A stretch of 64,000 nt of DNA from Actinobacteria bacterium IMCC26077 (lineage in GTDB: Bacteria; Actinomycetota; Actinomycetes; Nanopelagicales; Nanopelagicaceae), in contig CP015606.1 in NCBI GenBank assembly GCA_002284915.1, forward strand, positions 496,001 to 560,000, read 5' to 3'. The number at the start of each line of letters is the position of its first letter. Position 1 is the stretch's first letter. This document shows positions 9,669 to 18,454 of this stretch, one piece after another. The translations under genes and the position numbers were made by a program. The notes below the pieces were generated by a model. The model was not told where the DNA came from, made no database searches, and was given only the letters and a program-made list of their open reading frames with translations.

Positions 9669-9745
9669 ACTTTTCTTGACGATAAATCTCGGTATTTCCT
9701 TTGCAAACAGGTGGGGATTTCCTGTGAAATCCGGCAACTCCGCGC

Positions 9746-10507
9746 TTACCGTCGCTGTCTGCGACGAACCCCGATACCTACCTTGCGCACAAAAGCTCGA
9801 GGTAGATGACGGATGAGCAGGTAGAGAACTCGATACTGCCGTCCGGGAATGGAGAGAGCCGCGCCCCGCCGAACAGCTGCTATTCCCTCAGCTACGACGC
9901 GATCGCTATTCAGCCATAACCATTGGGGCAGACCGGACATATTCATCTTCCCGCGTTGATGGAATTCGGTATGCGTAAAGCCGGGTGCCAGCGCGGTGAC
10001 ATGTATTCCATCTGCGGCGAGATCTACTGAAAGGTACTCCGAGAATACGGTGACCCAGGATTTTGAGGCGCTATAGGTTCCACCGGCGATCCAGCCAGCA
10101 ACGCTACTCACATTGATTATGTAGCCCTTCTTTTGAGCGCGCATGTAGGGAAGCGCTGCGTGGCTTAATCGCATGACCGCACCAACTAAGACTTGAAGGT
10201 TTTCGCTTTCGCGTTCGATATCGCTATCAGCGAATCTCTTATTGATTCCAAAGCCCGCATTGTTGACGAGGAATTCGACGCCACCTTTTTCGAGTCGATC
10301 TTCAACTTTTCGTATGCCATCACGGGTTGCTAGATCTGCAGCGATGACCTCGCTCTGCACTCCATACTTTTCTTGGAGCAGCCGAGCACGCTCTTGCAAA
10401 CGAACGTGATCTCGGGCGACCAAAATAATGTCGTATCCATCGCGAGCAAGTTGTTCAGTGAATTCAGCGCCGATACCAGAACTTGCACCGGTGATTAGAG
10501 CCCACAT
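9746..10507 (-). CDS. short-chain dehydrogenase/reductase
   Basis: 253 residues. Classical SDR layout: TGASSGIG nucleotide loop (6-13), NNAG (82-85), catalytic Ser in NVSS (134-135), Tyr145 and Lys149 in TYSASKSW. The substrate is unknown; similar proteins act on acyl, steroid or sugar ketones. It starts 2 nt after the stop of the GMC oxidoreductase gene and is the last gene of a three-gene operon. Confidence 0.88.
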   Translation of the reverse strand: MWALITGASSGIGAEFTEQLARDGYDIILVARDHVRLQERARLLQEKYGVQSEVIAADLATRDGIRKVEDRLEKGGVEFLVNNAGFGINKRFADSDIERESENLQVLVGAVMRLSHAALPYMRAQKKGYIINVSSVAGWIAGGTYSASKSWVTVFSEYLSVDLAADGIHVTALAPGFTHTEFHQRGKMNMSGLPQWLWLNSDRVVAEGIAAVRRGAALSIPGRQYRVLYLLIRHLPRAFVRKVGIGVRRRQRR

Positions 10508-10509
10508 AG

Positions 10510-12183
10510 CTAATTGACAATCTTGAGGGCAGCTGGCGCATCAATCGGAACAATTGGATGCCGTGGCAGTATCGGATTAATTCTGAGGTACGGCGCACCT
10601 TGAAGAGGTCGCAGATCGGCATCGCCATTATTCGCCCATAGTGAAATAGCCCGTTCTGCTTGTGCGGTAATAGTCAGCGAAGGGTTTACACCAAGATTCG
10701 CGGTGATGGTGGAGCCATCAATGACATGGAGCGTGGGGTAATTCCAGACTCGATGATAAGGATCGATAACGCCCTCTTCCGGATTTTTACCGATGACACA
10801 TCCGCCGACGAAATGAGCTGTAAAAGGTGCGTTGACTAGGTCACCAATATGACCACCAGCGATTCCGCCGTAACGCTTTGCGATCCTACGAGCGGTCTCG
10901 TTCGCTGCCGGGATGTATGTTGCGTTTGGCCGCTGGGCATCATTCTCTGAAGTTAACCGCCAACCGAGGAAGAATCGCTTACTTTTTACACGGATAGCAG
11001 AGTCAACATCCTGCATCACTAAGGCGATAACGGTGCGTTCGCTCCACCGCTTTACATTCATAATTGTCGCTATCAATGAAGGTTTTCTAATTAGAGTTCT
11101 GAGCCATTGTTTTCTCCGTGCGGCAACGCTGCTCCCATCGGTCATCGCAGTTTGCAGCAAGCCCATCAGATTGCTCCCCTTGCCGTAACGAACCGGCTCG
11201 ACATGGGTATGTTCATCTGGGTAGAACGACGAAGTGATGGCTGCACCATGACTAAAGTCGATATCAGTGTTGGGCATGATGGCTCCAACAAGAGATTCAC
11301 TATTTGTCCGTGAGAGTTCACCTAGTCGATCAGAGATCTCTGGGAGCTTTCCTGATGATTTCATCTGATGGAGCAATTTTTGAGTGTTATACGTTCCCGC
11401 TGCGACGATGACTTGATTCGCAGTGAAATATTTTTTTCGACTAAACCAAGAATTACTCTTTCGTGATGTGACGAGCCAGACTCCATCTCGCTGCTCAATT
11501 GAAGTCACAGTGGTTAGCGGCAAGACTTCAGCCCCGGCGTTCTCAGCTAGCCCCAGATAATTCTTTGGCAGGGTGTTCTTTGCGTTATGGCGACATCCGG
11601 TCATGCAGCCGCCACATTGGAGACAGCTCACTCGATCTGGGCCAACTCCACCGAAATATGGATCAGCGACAATCTCTCCAGGTTTGTTCCCGAAATGGAC
11701 ACCCAGCGGCGCCATGGTGAAGGTGTTGCCGACCCCCATCTCTTCAGCAATCTCGCGCATCGCTTTATCAGAGTTAGTGAAGTATGGATTTACCTGTACG
11801 CCTAGCATTCGCTCTGCCTGGTCGTACCAAGGAGTGAGTTCAGATTTCCAATCGGTGATATCCGACCATTGCGGATCTTTGAAGTATCTCTCGGTTGGTC
11901 GATAAAGAGTGTTCGCGTATACAAGGGAACCACCGCCTACTCCCGCTCCGGCAAGAATCAAGACGTTGGGCAGCGCATGTATCCGTTGAATACCGGTGAG
12001 CCCTAAGCGTGGAAAGAAAAGGAAGCGATTAAGTCGCCAGGAAGTTTTGGGAAAATCTTTATCGTGGAATCTTCGTCCTGCTTCGAGGACGCCAACTCGA
12101 TATCCCTTCTCGCTGAGTCGAAGTGCGCTCACACTCCCGCCAAAACCTGATCCGATTATCAAGACATCGAAATGTGTGGTCAT
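10510..12183 (-). CDS. GMC family oxidoreductase, cholesterol-oxidase-like
   Basis: 557 residues. FAD-binding GSGFGGS at 11-17, the GMC signature AGAGVGGGSLVYANTLYRP (about 78-96), and the C-terminal DGSTITANLGVNPSLTI active-site region. It oxidises an alcohol group; the subfamily includes the mycobacterial ChoD-type proteins, but substrate is not known here. A cysteine cluster CLQCGGCMTGC (Cys187, 190, 193, 197) has iron-sulfur-like spacing and is shared with that subfamily as far as I recall. Its ATG overlaps the upstream stop (ATGA), and the SDR gene follows after 2 nt, so all three are likely cotranscribed. Confidence 0.87.
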   Translation of the reverse strand: MTTHFDVLIIGSGFGGSVSALRLSEKGYRVGVLEAGRRFHDKDFPKTSWRLNRFLFFPRLGLTGIQRIHALPNVLILAGAGVGGGSLVYANTLYRPTERYFKDPQWSDITDWKSELTPWYDQAERMLGVQVNPYFTNSDKAMREIAEEMGVGNTFTMAPLGVHFGNKPGEIVADPYFGGVGPDRVSCLQCGGCMTGCRHNAKNTLPKNYLGLAENAGAEVLPLTTVTSIEQRDGVWLVTSRKSNSWFSRKKYFTANQVIVAAGTYNTQKLLHQMKSSGKLPEISDRLGELSRTNSESLVGAIMPNTDIDFSHGAAITSSFYPDEHTHVEPVRYGKGSNLMGLLQTAMTDGSSVAARRKQWLRTLIRKPSLIATIMNVKRWSERTVIALVMQDVDSAIRVKSKRFFLGWRLTSENDAQRPNATYIPAANETARRIAKRYGGIAGGHIGDLVNAPFTAHFVGGCVIGKNPEEGVIDPYHRVWNYPTLHVIDGSTITANLGVNPSLTITAQAERAISLWANNGDADLRPLQGAPYLRINPILPRHPIVPIDAPAALKIVN

Positions 12184-13418
12184 GCCGTCAGTTCGCGAGT
12201 GATATCGCTTGCATCCTCTTCTCTTAGTCCCCAGCCTGTTCCGTACTCTTCTAATTTATCCAAATAAGGTTTCGCTGGGAACCACTCAGGGCCATTTACT
12301 CCTTCGGGCTTCCAAATGCCTTCATGGATCAGCTCCATCGCAATCACTGGATTAATGGCGGTTTGCCAGACGACCGCTTGGTCGCCGTAATGCTCCATCG
12401 ACCAGGCGTTATCCACGACGTGATAGAGGTAGACCGCTCGCGGGTCACCGTTCTTATCTAGACCCTTCACCAAAGCGCCGGCACAAGTCTTTCCTTTCAT
12501 CCGCGAACCCAAGGTGGCGGGGTCAGGTAGTGACGCAGAGAGCAAGTCCCTTGGCGAGACGGGAATTCCCTGCACATCTACGCTCTCTTTGCGATCCATG
12601 CCAAGCAAGTGGATGGTCTTCAAGATTGTGATGAATTGATCGCCAAGTCCGTATTTGAAGTTGACTCGCTTAGCATCGATTTTTTGTGGAATGAGAACAA
12701 CCTCTTCGTGTTCTACATTCACACATTGAACTTGACCAATTCCTTCTGGAAAATTGAAAGTCTCGATACCGCTAAATGGTTCGGTAGTGAACCAACCTCG
12801 ACCATCTTCCCAAACAATCGGCGGATTGAGGCATTCTTCGATTGTGGTCCAAATCGAGAAGGAAGGAGCGAATTCGTAACCTTCAACAACAATATTGGAG
12901 CCATCGAGAATTGTGATCTGATCGATTCGGGAGAAGAGCTCTTCGGATGCATATTTTGCGAAGACGTCACTTAGTCCTGGTTCGATTCCCATACCGACAA
13001 GTGCGTAGATGCCACGTTCAGACCAATTCCAATCACGGGCAAATTGTTCGTCGCCTAACTTCACGCCAGTTTCGCTGTAGGGATAGTGGGGATGCGGACG
13101 AGAGAGAGACATCGCCATATCCATATAATTTGTATTTTCGATTTCGCAGGCTAAGAAGATCGGCATCACGAATCGTGGGTCAACAGCATTGATAACTATG
13201 TCCGGCTTGGTCTTGCGAATGAGATCACGAATATCCTCGAGCTCGGCGGCATTGACCTGAGCCGCGGAGAATCGGGCATCCTTGACGCGGGTAACGGCAT
13301 CTTCAGCTCGTGCCAATGTCCGGTCTGCGATGACCATACTGGTGATAAATGGCCGTTTAGATGCGATGTTGGCTATTGCACGCCCAACACCGCCGGCGCC
13401 AATAACTAGGGCTCTCAT
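12180..13418 (-). CDS. saccharopine dehydrogenase family protein
   Basis: 412 residues from the ATG at 13418, with AGGAG 9 nt upstream. N-terminal NAD(P) fold MRALVIGAGGVGRAIAN (glycine loop 7-12), then a saccharopine-dehydrogenase-type catalytic domain (GIYALVGMGIEPGLSDVFA, FSIWTTIEECLNPP). Family members act in lysine breakdown or as carboxy(nor)spermidine dehydrogenases; sequence alone does not decide. It is first of an operon with the GMC and SDR genes, hinting at sequential redox steps on one substrate. It belongs to the same superfamily as homospermidine synthase 5 kb away. Confidence 0.82.
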   Translation of the reverse strand: MRALVIGAGGVGRAIANIASKRPFITSMVIADRTLARAEDAVTRVKDARFSAAQVNAAELEDIRDLIRKTKPDIVINAVDPRFVMPIFLACEIENTNYMDMAMSLSRPHPHYPYSETGVKLGDEQFARDWNWSERGIYALVGMGIEPGLSDVFAKYASEELFSRIDQITILDGSNIVVEGYEFAPSFSIWTTIEECLNPPIVWEDGRGWFTTEPFSGIETFNFPEGIGQVQCVNVEHEEVVLIPQKIDAKRVNFKYGLGDQFITILKTIHLLGMDRKESVDVQGIPVSPRDLLSASLPDPATLGSRMKGKTCAGALVKGLDKNGDPRAVYLYHVVDNAWSMEHYGDQAVVWQTAINPVIAMELIHEGIWKPEGVNGPEWFPAKPYLDKLEEYGTGWGLREEDASDITRELTA

Positions 13419-13511
13419 AAGAAACAACTCCTGAACTTTGTGTAAAGGCTAATGCATTCGGTAAAAGTCCGCAAAACTACTGGATAATCAGCGATAATTA
13501 GAAGTGAAAAT

Positions 13512-13585
13512 GTCCTCGTAGCTCAGTTGGATAGAGCGATCGCCTCCTAAGCGGTAGGTCACCAGTTCGATTCTGGTCGGGGACA
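13512..13585 (+). tRNA. tRNA-Arg(CCT)
   Basis: 74-nt cloverleaf. Acceptor GTCCTCG (13512-13518) pairs with CGGGGAC (13578-13584), with discriminator A13585. The anticodon loop CTCCTAA gives anticodon CCT, reading AGG. The T arm contains GGTTCGATTC-type sequence (AGTTCGATT). CCA is not encoded. It ends 5 nt before the convergent purU. Confidence 0.93.
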
Positions 13586-13590
13586 CTCGC

Positions 13591-14430
13591 TTAATTAAAA
13601 ATTACGGTGCGATTTCCAAGTAGGAAGATTCGATCCTCAGCATACATTTTTACTGCTTTTGCGAGCACTCGCCGTTCGATATCTCTACCAATGGAGATGA
13701 GATCCTCAGGCGTTGCCGAATGTGAAACATGGGCGACATCTTGTTCGATGATTGGGCCTTCATCGAGATCTTCTGTAACAAAATGTGCAGTCGCGCCGAT
13801 TATCTTCACGCCACGTTCATAAGCCTGGTGATAAGGGCGAGCGCCTTTGAAACCTGGAAGAAATGAATGGTGGATATTGATGATGTGGCCAGCGAACTGA
13901 TTACAGAATTCCTTCGAAAGTATCTGCATGTATCGCGCAAGGACTACGACATCGATGTTTAAAGATTCGATTCGAGCCATAATCTCGGTCTCTTGAGATT
14001 TCTTATTTTGCGAATCTACGGGGAGATATTCAAAAGCAATGCCGTGTGATTCGACGATAGCGCGCAATTCTTCGTGATTTGAGATGACGAGCGGAATCTC
14101 AACCGATAGCTCACCTAGTTCACGTAAATAAAGCAAGTCCCGGAGGCAATGGCTCTCTTTAGTTACAAGGATGAGGGCGCGGGGGCGCTTGCTCACTTCG
14201 CGAACTTTGAGTTGTGGATTAAAGCGCGCGAGCTGCTCGTGGAGGAGCTGCTCTGAATCGCGGAGAGATGATTCCGTTGTAAAACGAGTGCGCATGCAGA
14301 AGAGCCCGGTTAATGGATCAGTGAATTGTTGGTTCTCGATGATATTGCCGCGACACTTCAAGACCGCATCAGTCATCGTATGCACGATTCCTGAGGTGTC
14401 TTTGCAGGTGAAGGTCGCCAATAAATCCAT
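13591..14430 (-). CDS. purU: formyltetrahydrofolate deformylase PurU
   Basis: 279 residues. An N-terminal ACT regulatory domain (about 1-80, FTCKDTSGIVHTMTDAVL) and a C-terminal formyl-transferase fold (85-270) with INIHHSFLPGFKGARPYHQAYERGV carrying the catalytic His, and the ATAHFVTEDLDEGPII segment with the catalytic Asp. It hydrolyses 10-formyl-THF to THF and formate, balancing one-carbon pools. A TAGACT box 6 nt before the ATG marks it as leaderless. Confidence 0.95.
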   Translation of the reverse strand: MDLLATFTCKDTSGIVHTMTDAVLKCRGNIIENQQFTDPLTGLFCMRTRFTTESSLRDSEQLLHEQLARFNPQLKVREVSKRPRALILVTKESHCLRDLLYLRELGELSVEIPLVISNHEELRAIVESHGIAFEYLPVDSQNKKSQETEIMARIESLNIDVVVLARYMQILSKEFCNQFAGHIINIHHSFLPGFKGARPYHQAYERGVKIIGATAHFVTEDLDEGPIIEQDVAHVSHSATPEDLISIGRDIERRVLAKAVKMYAEDRIFLLGNRTVIFN

Positions 14431-14436
14431 TAGCTC

Positions 14437-14442
14437 AGTCTA
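14437..14442 (-). promoter_or_regulatory. -10 box of purU (leaderless)
   Basis: TAGACT on the minus strand, 6 nt before the purU ATG at 14430. Confidence 0.5.
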
Positions 14443-14450
14443 ATTGATGG

Positions 14451-16556
14451 TTAATGCGAGATTGACAACCGCTTTAGCTTGGCAGGAGCCCACCAGTTTG
14501 CATCGCCGAAGAGACGCATCAAGGCTGGGACTAAGAGCGCCCGAACAACCGTTGCATCTAAGAGAATTGCGAACGCGACACCAAGACCAAGGATCTTGAT
14601 TGAAGTCACGCCACTGATGACGAAGGCAGCAAAGACCACTGAAAGGATGAGGGCGGCTGCCGTGACGATACGAGCGGATTTCTGCAATCCATAGGCGACC
14701 GATTCGGTGTTATCCCCACTCTTCTCATACTCCTCTTTGATTCGCGAGAGGAGGAAGACTTCGTAGTCCATCGACAACCCAAAAGTCGTGAGCAGCATCA
14801 AAATGATCATTCCAGTGTCAACAGTTCCGGTGATTGTGAAGTCACCGAGGTACTTTGCCAAGTTGCCCTCGATGAATATCCAGGTGATTACTCCAAGAGT
14901 GGCGCTCAGCGAGAGAACATTGAGCGCAATTGCCTTAATCGGCAGAATCACTGATCCCGTGAAGGCAAATAAGAGGATGAGTACGCTCAATAGGACCCAC
15001 CCAAGGGCGAGTGGAAGCGCTCCAGCAATTCCATTTTGGGTATCTGTGTAATCAGCGGCAACACCGCCAACAAGTAGACCTTGAGGCGCAGGGATATCTC
15101 GAATCTCATTGATTAACCGTTGTGCATCAGATGTCCGCGGACTCATTTTGTGAATCGCCTGGAATCTGATGATCCCGTTCGATGTCGTGTTCTCGGTTAT
15201 GTGAGTAATTCCGGAAACGTTCTTTACTTTATTTTTATAGTCATCGATTTCGCCACTACTTAAATTCTTCTCTCCATCAATAAATAGGAATTCGACCGGG
15301 GTCGCCTCTCGACCAGGAAAACGCTTGTCGATCAATTGTGAGGTCTGGGCTACCGGATGGCTCTTCGGTAACACGGTGACATCGGTCTGACCAAAAGCAA
15401 TGTTTCGAATAGGGGCGGCAAGAATTCCGAGAAGAATCAGAGTGAGAATCGTGATGGTGAGCGGTTTTCGCATGACAAAGCGAGCCAAATCTGCCCAACG
15501 TCCATCTTCCTTTGGAGTAACCGATGATTTTTTGATTACCCACTTGTCAATCCGTTTTCCGAGAAGCGCAAGCGTTGCTGGAAGAGGAATAAGTGCGCCA
15601 AGAACTGCCAGGGCTACGACAGCGATACCTGCATATCCAAATGATTTGAGAAAGTTCAGCGGGAAGAATAGGAGCGAGGCTAATGTCACCAGCACCGTCA
15701 AGCCTGAGAAGAAGACAGTGCGGCCTGCGGTGGCAACCGTGCGAATCACTGCCTCTTGAATGCTCTTTCCTTGGTGGAATTCTTCACGGAATCGATTGAC
15801 AATCAAAAGCGAGTAGTCAATACCGAGCCCAAGCCCCAATCCGGTGATTAGATTCATCGCGTAGATACTGACGTCGGTGATGAGTGTCAATAGATAGATG
15901 ATGAAGAACGATCCGAGAATCGCACTTATACCGACAACAAGTGGCATGGCAGAGGCGATTACTCCGCCGAAAACAAAGAGGAGCAGAATAAAGGTAAGGG
16001 GAATAGCAAGGGTTTCGGATTTTTTGAGGTCATCTCCGATTTTTGTGTTGATGGCATCACCTACAGCACCGGTACCGGTGTAATAAATGACTAATCCCTG
16101 ATATTGATTGCCTACCTGAGCTTCAACTTTCTTTGCGATATCGCTCAAGCCATCAAAAGACCCGTCATTCGAGTAGGCAAACAAGTATCCCGCTTTTCGA
16201 TCATCACTCAATAGCTGTGGTGAGCCGGTATTCCAATAGGAGATTACTTCAGTGACGCCGTCAGTGGCTTTCACTTTCTCAGTGATGTCATCGACAGTTT
16301 GTCGAACTTTTGCATCGTCGACTGTGACGCTAGGCGAATCAATTACAAGAATCACGGCGGGGTCTTTAACTTGGAATTCTGATTTGAGGTATTCGAATGC
16401 TCGCGATGACTCACTCTTTGGGTCGTTATATCCGCCACCATCGAGCTTGCCGAAAGCCTGGAAACCAACAGCGCCAGCAATTGCGATCGCAAGTAGCGAG
16501 AGAACAAGTACCGCCTTGCTTCGTCGCGCCACCACACCACCGAGTCGTTCGAACAT
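14451..16556 (-). CDS. MMPL family RND-type transporter
   Basis: 701 residues with the duplicated RND plan. Helix 1 near 15-35, an extracytoplasmic loop (~36-170), helices 2-6 (~180-330), a second loop (~390-505) and helices 8-12 (~510-690). Recognisable MMPL segments are GLGLGIDYSLLIVNRFREE and FGLSMDYEVFLLSRIKEEY, which carry the intramembrane charged residues. It is likely a proton-driven exporter of lipids or hydrophobic toxins in the cytoplasmic membrane. The divergent TetR gene 60 bp away is the probable local repressor. Confidence 0.88.
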   Translation of the reverse strand: MFERLGGVVARRSKAVLVLSLLAIAIAGAVGFQAFGKLDGGGYNDPKSESSRAFEYLKSEFQVKDPAVILVIDSPSVTVDDAKVRQTVDDITEKVKATDGVTEVISYWNTGSPQLLSDDRKAGYLFAYSNDGSFDGLSDIAKKVEAQVGNQYQGLVIYYTGTGAVGDAINTKIGDDLKKSETLAIPLTFILLLFVFGGVIASAMPLVVGISAILGSFFIIYLLTLITDVSIYAMNLITGLGLGLGIDYSLLIVNRFREEFHQGKSIQEAVIRTVATAGRTVFFSGLTVLVTLASLLFFPLNFLKSFGYAGIAVVALAVLGALIPLPATLALLGKRIDKWVIKKSSVTPKEDGRWADLARFVMRKPLTITILTLILLGILAAPIRNIAFGQTDVTVLPKSHPVAQTSQLIDKRFPGREATPVEFLFIDGEKNLSSGEIDDYKNKVKNVSGITHITENTTSNGIIRFQAIHKMSPRTSDAQRLINEIRDIPAPQGLLVGGVAADYTDTQNGIAGALPLALGWVLLSVLILLFAFTGSVILPIKAIALNVLSLSATLGVITWIFIEGNLAKYLGDFTITGTVDTGMIILMLLTTFGLSMDYEVFLLSRIKEEYEKSGDNTESVAYGLQKSARIVTAAALILSVVFAAFVISGVTSIKILGLGVAFAILLDATVVRALLVPALMRLFGDANWWAPAKLKRLSISH

Positions 16557-16616
16557 GTCTACCCATTTCTCTACAGTTAATTGACCTCAACACTGCTTCG
16601 TGGCAGAATGTAAACG

Positions 16617-17231
16617 ATGTTAACACTTCAGCGCAAAGGCTCCGACTATCACCATGGCGCCCTCAAATCTGCAGCGATTCTCGCCGGTCGGAATCTGGTC
16701 GAGGGCGGCGGACTGCAAGCGCTAGGTATCCGTCGAGTGGCAACCCAAATTGGCGTAACTGCCCCGGCTCTTTATCGCCACTTCGCATCACTCGAAGAGC
16801 TGCTCGCAGAGGTGTCTTGCTATATCCGAGCCGAGATGGGCGAATTTATGATGTCGCGGCGGAATCAAGTGAAGAAATCGCGCGATATCAAGAAATATGA
16901 AATCGATAAATTCCGCGCAATCGGTGACGCTTACGTGGACTTTGCAGATAAGCATCCTCAACTTTTTGAAGTGGCATTTATCCACCACCAAAATCAGAGC
17001 ATTGGTGAGTACAACGAGTTAGCTTGGCAGATTCTCAATGAGAGCCTTGATAACTTCGTTGCGTTAGGGATGACCCCGAAGCAGAAACGGGAGACAGCAC
17101 CGCTTCTTGCCTGGAGCTCAGTACATGGACTTGCTACGCTCATTGCTAACCGTGCGATAGCTCCCGCCGAAGTGAAATTCTTTAGGGCAGCTGTGATGGA
17201 TGGCGTGCAAGATGCGCTACTGAAGAAGTGA
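16617..17231 (+). CDS. TetR/AcrR family regulator, divergent from MMPL gene
   Basis: 204 residues. N-terminal helix-turn-helix: LGIRRVATQIGVTAPALYRHF (about 36-56) after a helix beginning YHHGALKSAAI; the C-terminal part is a TetR ligand-binding domain (AdeR/WHG-like). Divergence from the transporter suggests autoregulation and control of MMPL by a transported ligand (inference). The ATG lies inside TGTAAACGATGTTAACA, which contains the palindrome TGTTAACA at 16618-16625, a candidate half-operator. No Shine-Dalgarno is visible. Confidence 0.88.
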   Translation: MLTLQRKGSDYHHGALKSAAILAGRNLVEGGGLQALGIRRVATQIGVTAPALYRHFASLEELLAEVSCYIRAEMGEFMMSRRNQVKKSRDIKKYEIDKFRAIGDAYVDFADKHPQLFEVAFIHHQNQSIGEYNELAWQILNESLDNFVALGMTPKQKRETAPLLAWSSVHGLATLIANRAIAPAEVKFFRAAVMDGVQDALLKK

Positions 17232-17262
17232 GGTGGGAATGGGACCTAACGATGCAGATGAA

Positions 17263-17463
17263 TCAACTAATGAGATAGACCAAGAAGAGAGCCAGAAGGG
17301 CTCCTCCCGCGACGAGGAAATTCTTCGAGATCGCCCGCCACATCATTGAGTGCACAATCACCGCAGCAATAAACCTCTGTAGATTTTTCCGGTCATGAGC
17401 AGTTGTCACTCGTCGAAATGCCTTCTCACAGCGAACTAGATTTCTTTCCTTTTCTCGGCGCAT
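17263..17463 (-). CDS. possible small basic membrane protein
   Basis: An open frame downstream of the FmdB gene: 66 residues from the ATG at 17463, with a strongly basic N-terminal 40 residues and a hydrophobic C-terminal helix (NFLVAGGALLALFLVYLIS). Alternative starts at 17346 or 17343 would leave only 26-27 residues, much like the micro-ORF after serC. No ribosome site is visible at any of these starts. The rest of the 270-bp gap between the TetR and FmdB genes shows nothing else. Low confidence. Confidence 0.25.
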   Translation of the reverse strand: MRREKERNLVRCEKAFRRVTTAHDRKNLQRFIAAVIVHSMMWRAISKNFLVAGGALLALFLVYLIS

Positions 17464-17501
17464 TGGCCGAGCCAATCACTTTCTGCCACAGTCAGGCAGA
17501 T

Positions 17502-17741
17502 TTATTCCTTAGATGTGGATGAAGCGCTACTACCGGAACCGCCCTCACCAGAGCTTCCTTTACTGGAACGGGAATCGGTTCGGTAAAAACCTGAGCCTTT
17601 GAAATGGACCCCAACCGGAGCGAAGACTTTTCGCGCTATGCCCTGACAATCAGGGCAGTGCTGATCGCTGGAGTCAGCAAAGGAGCGGCTTGCTTCAAAA
17701 TCGAGGGAACATGCATCGCAATAATATTGATATGTAGGCAT
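17502..17741 (-). CDS. FmdB-type zinc ribbon protein
   Basis: 79 residues from the ATG at 17741, preceded by a GGGGGTGG purine stretch. MPTYQYYCDAC begins the family signature; zinc-binding pairs are Cys8/Cys11 and Cys29/Cys32. The tail after ~55 is a low-complexity Ser/Gly run. These small regulatory-type zinc ribbons are common next to unrelated genes and their role is poorly known. In actinobacteria they are often near the 5-formyl-THF cyclo-ligase/galU region, here ~4 kb away. Confidence 0.85.
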   Translation of the reverse strand: MPTYQYYCDACSLDFEASRSFADSSDQHCPDCQGIARKVFAPVGVHFKGSGFYRTDSRSSKGSSGEGGSGSSASSTSKE

Positions 17742-17857
17742 CAGCCACCCCCGACTAATCTCTCGTGGAAACCCCACTAAGTTTAGAACCGTGGCACGAT
17801 AAGGGCTAATCCGCGATGAGCGGCGATGGAGCAGGGCTGATGAGGAGCGAGGAAGTG

Positions 17858-18454
17858 ATGGCAGGTAGCAGTAGCGGAGTTCGAGCCTTTGGCGCGTTAC
17901 TGATGACTCTTGCGCTTACTCTCGTAAGTTTGCCAGCTTCTGCATTCGAGTTGGTGAGTGCAGAACCCACCGTTGATTCCACGATTACAACCGCCCCAAG
18001 TGCAGTCACCCTCAATTTTTCAAGCGAAGTCATGGATGCTGGCAGTTCCATGAGCGTCCGCGCGCCGAGTGGAATGGCAGTTGACGATGGTTCGCTTCTG
18101 ATCGATGGTTCGAGCGCGCTGATTGGTCTAAAAAAACTGAGCGAAGGCGGTAGATACACCGTCACATATCAAATCATGAGCGTCGAGGGGGAGTTACTTA
18201 GCGGAACTTACTCCTTTACCTACGACGCACCTGCAGCAATCAGCACACCGAGTGCGAGCGCAACCTCCACCGCTTCGCCCGATGCAACTCAAGAGTCGCC
18301 GGGGCAGGCAACCGGCAAGAGCTCTCGGACGACAGATATCTTGATGATTCTTCTCTTGATCTCGTCTTTTGTCGTATTGGTGATCATTGGCCGTTCATTA
18401 CGTAGAGGTAGCTCTTCTCAGAAGTCAAAGAGCAAAAAGCGCAAGAAGAAATGA
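17858..18454 (+). CDS. CopC-like exported protein lacking usual copper ligands
   Basis: 198 residues from the ATG at 17858 (GAGGA just upstream; in-frame starts at 17816 and 17840 are possible). Signal peptide ends LVSLPASA, then a CopC beta-barrel domain (AEPTVDSTITTAPSAVTLNFS ... SGTYSFTY), a Ser/Thr/Ala/Pro linker, a C-terminal transmembrane helix (about 160-182) and a Lys-rich tail. CopC binds Cu(II) through the mature N-terminal His and a D-G-H motif. Here the mature N-terminus is Phe (ASA/FELV) and the motif reads VEGELLSG, so both are missing. The stop overlaps the next gene's ATG, so CopC and CopD/CtaG are cotranscribed. Confidence 0.85.
   Translation: MAGSSSGVRAFGALLMTLALTLVSLPASAFELVSAEPTVDSTITTAPSAVTLNFSSEVMDAGSSMSVRAPSGMAVDDGSLLIDGSSALIGLKKLSEGGRYTVTYQIMSVEGELLSGTYSFTYDAPAAISTPSASATSTASPDATQESPGQATGKSSRTTDILMILLLISSFVVLVIIGRSLRRGSSSQKSKSKKRKKK

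Noticed and set aside
10913-11905. Several plus-strand frames opposite the GMC oxidoreductase
   Set aside because: The minus-strand frame has a full-length family match; the plus frames show no domain or start signal.
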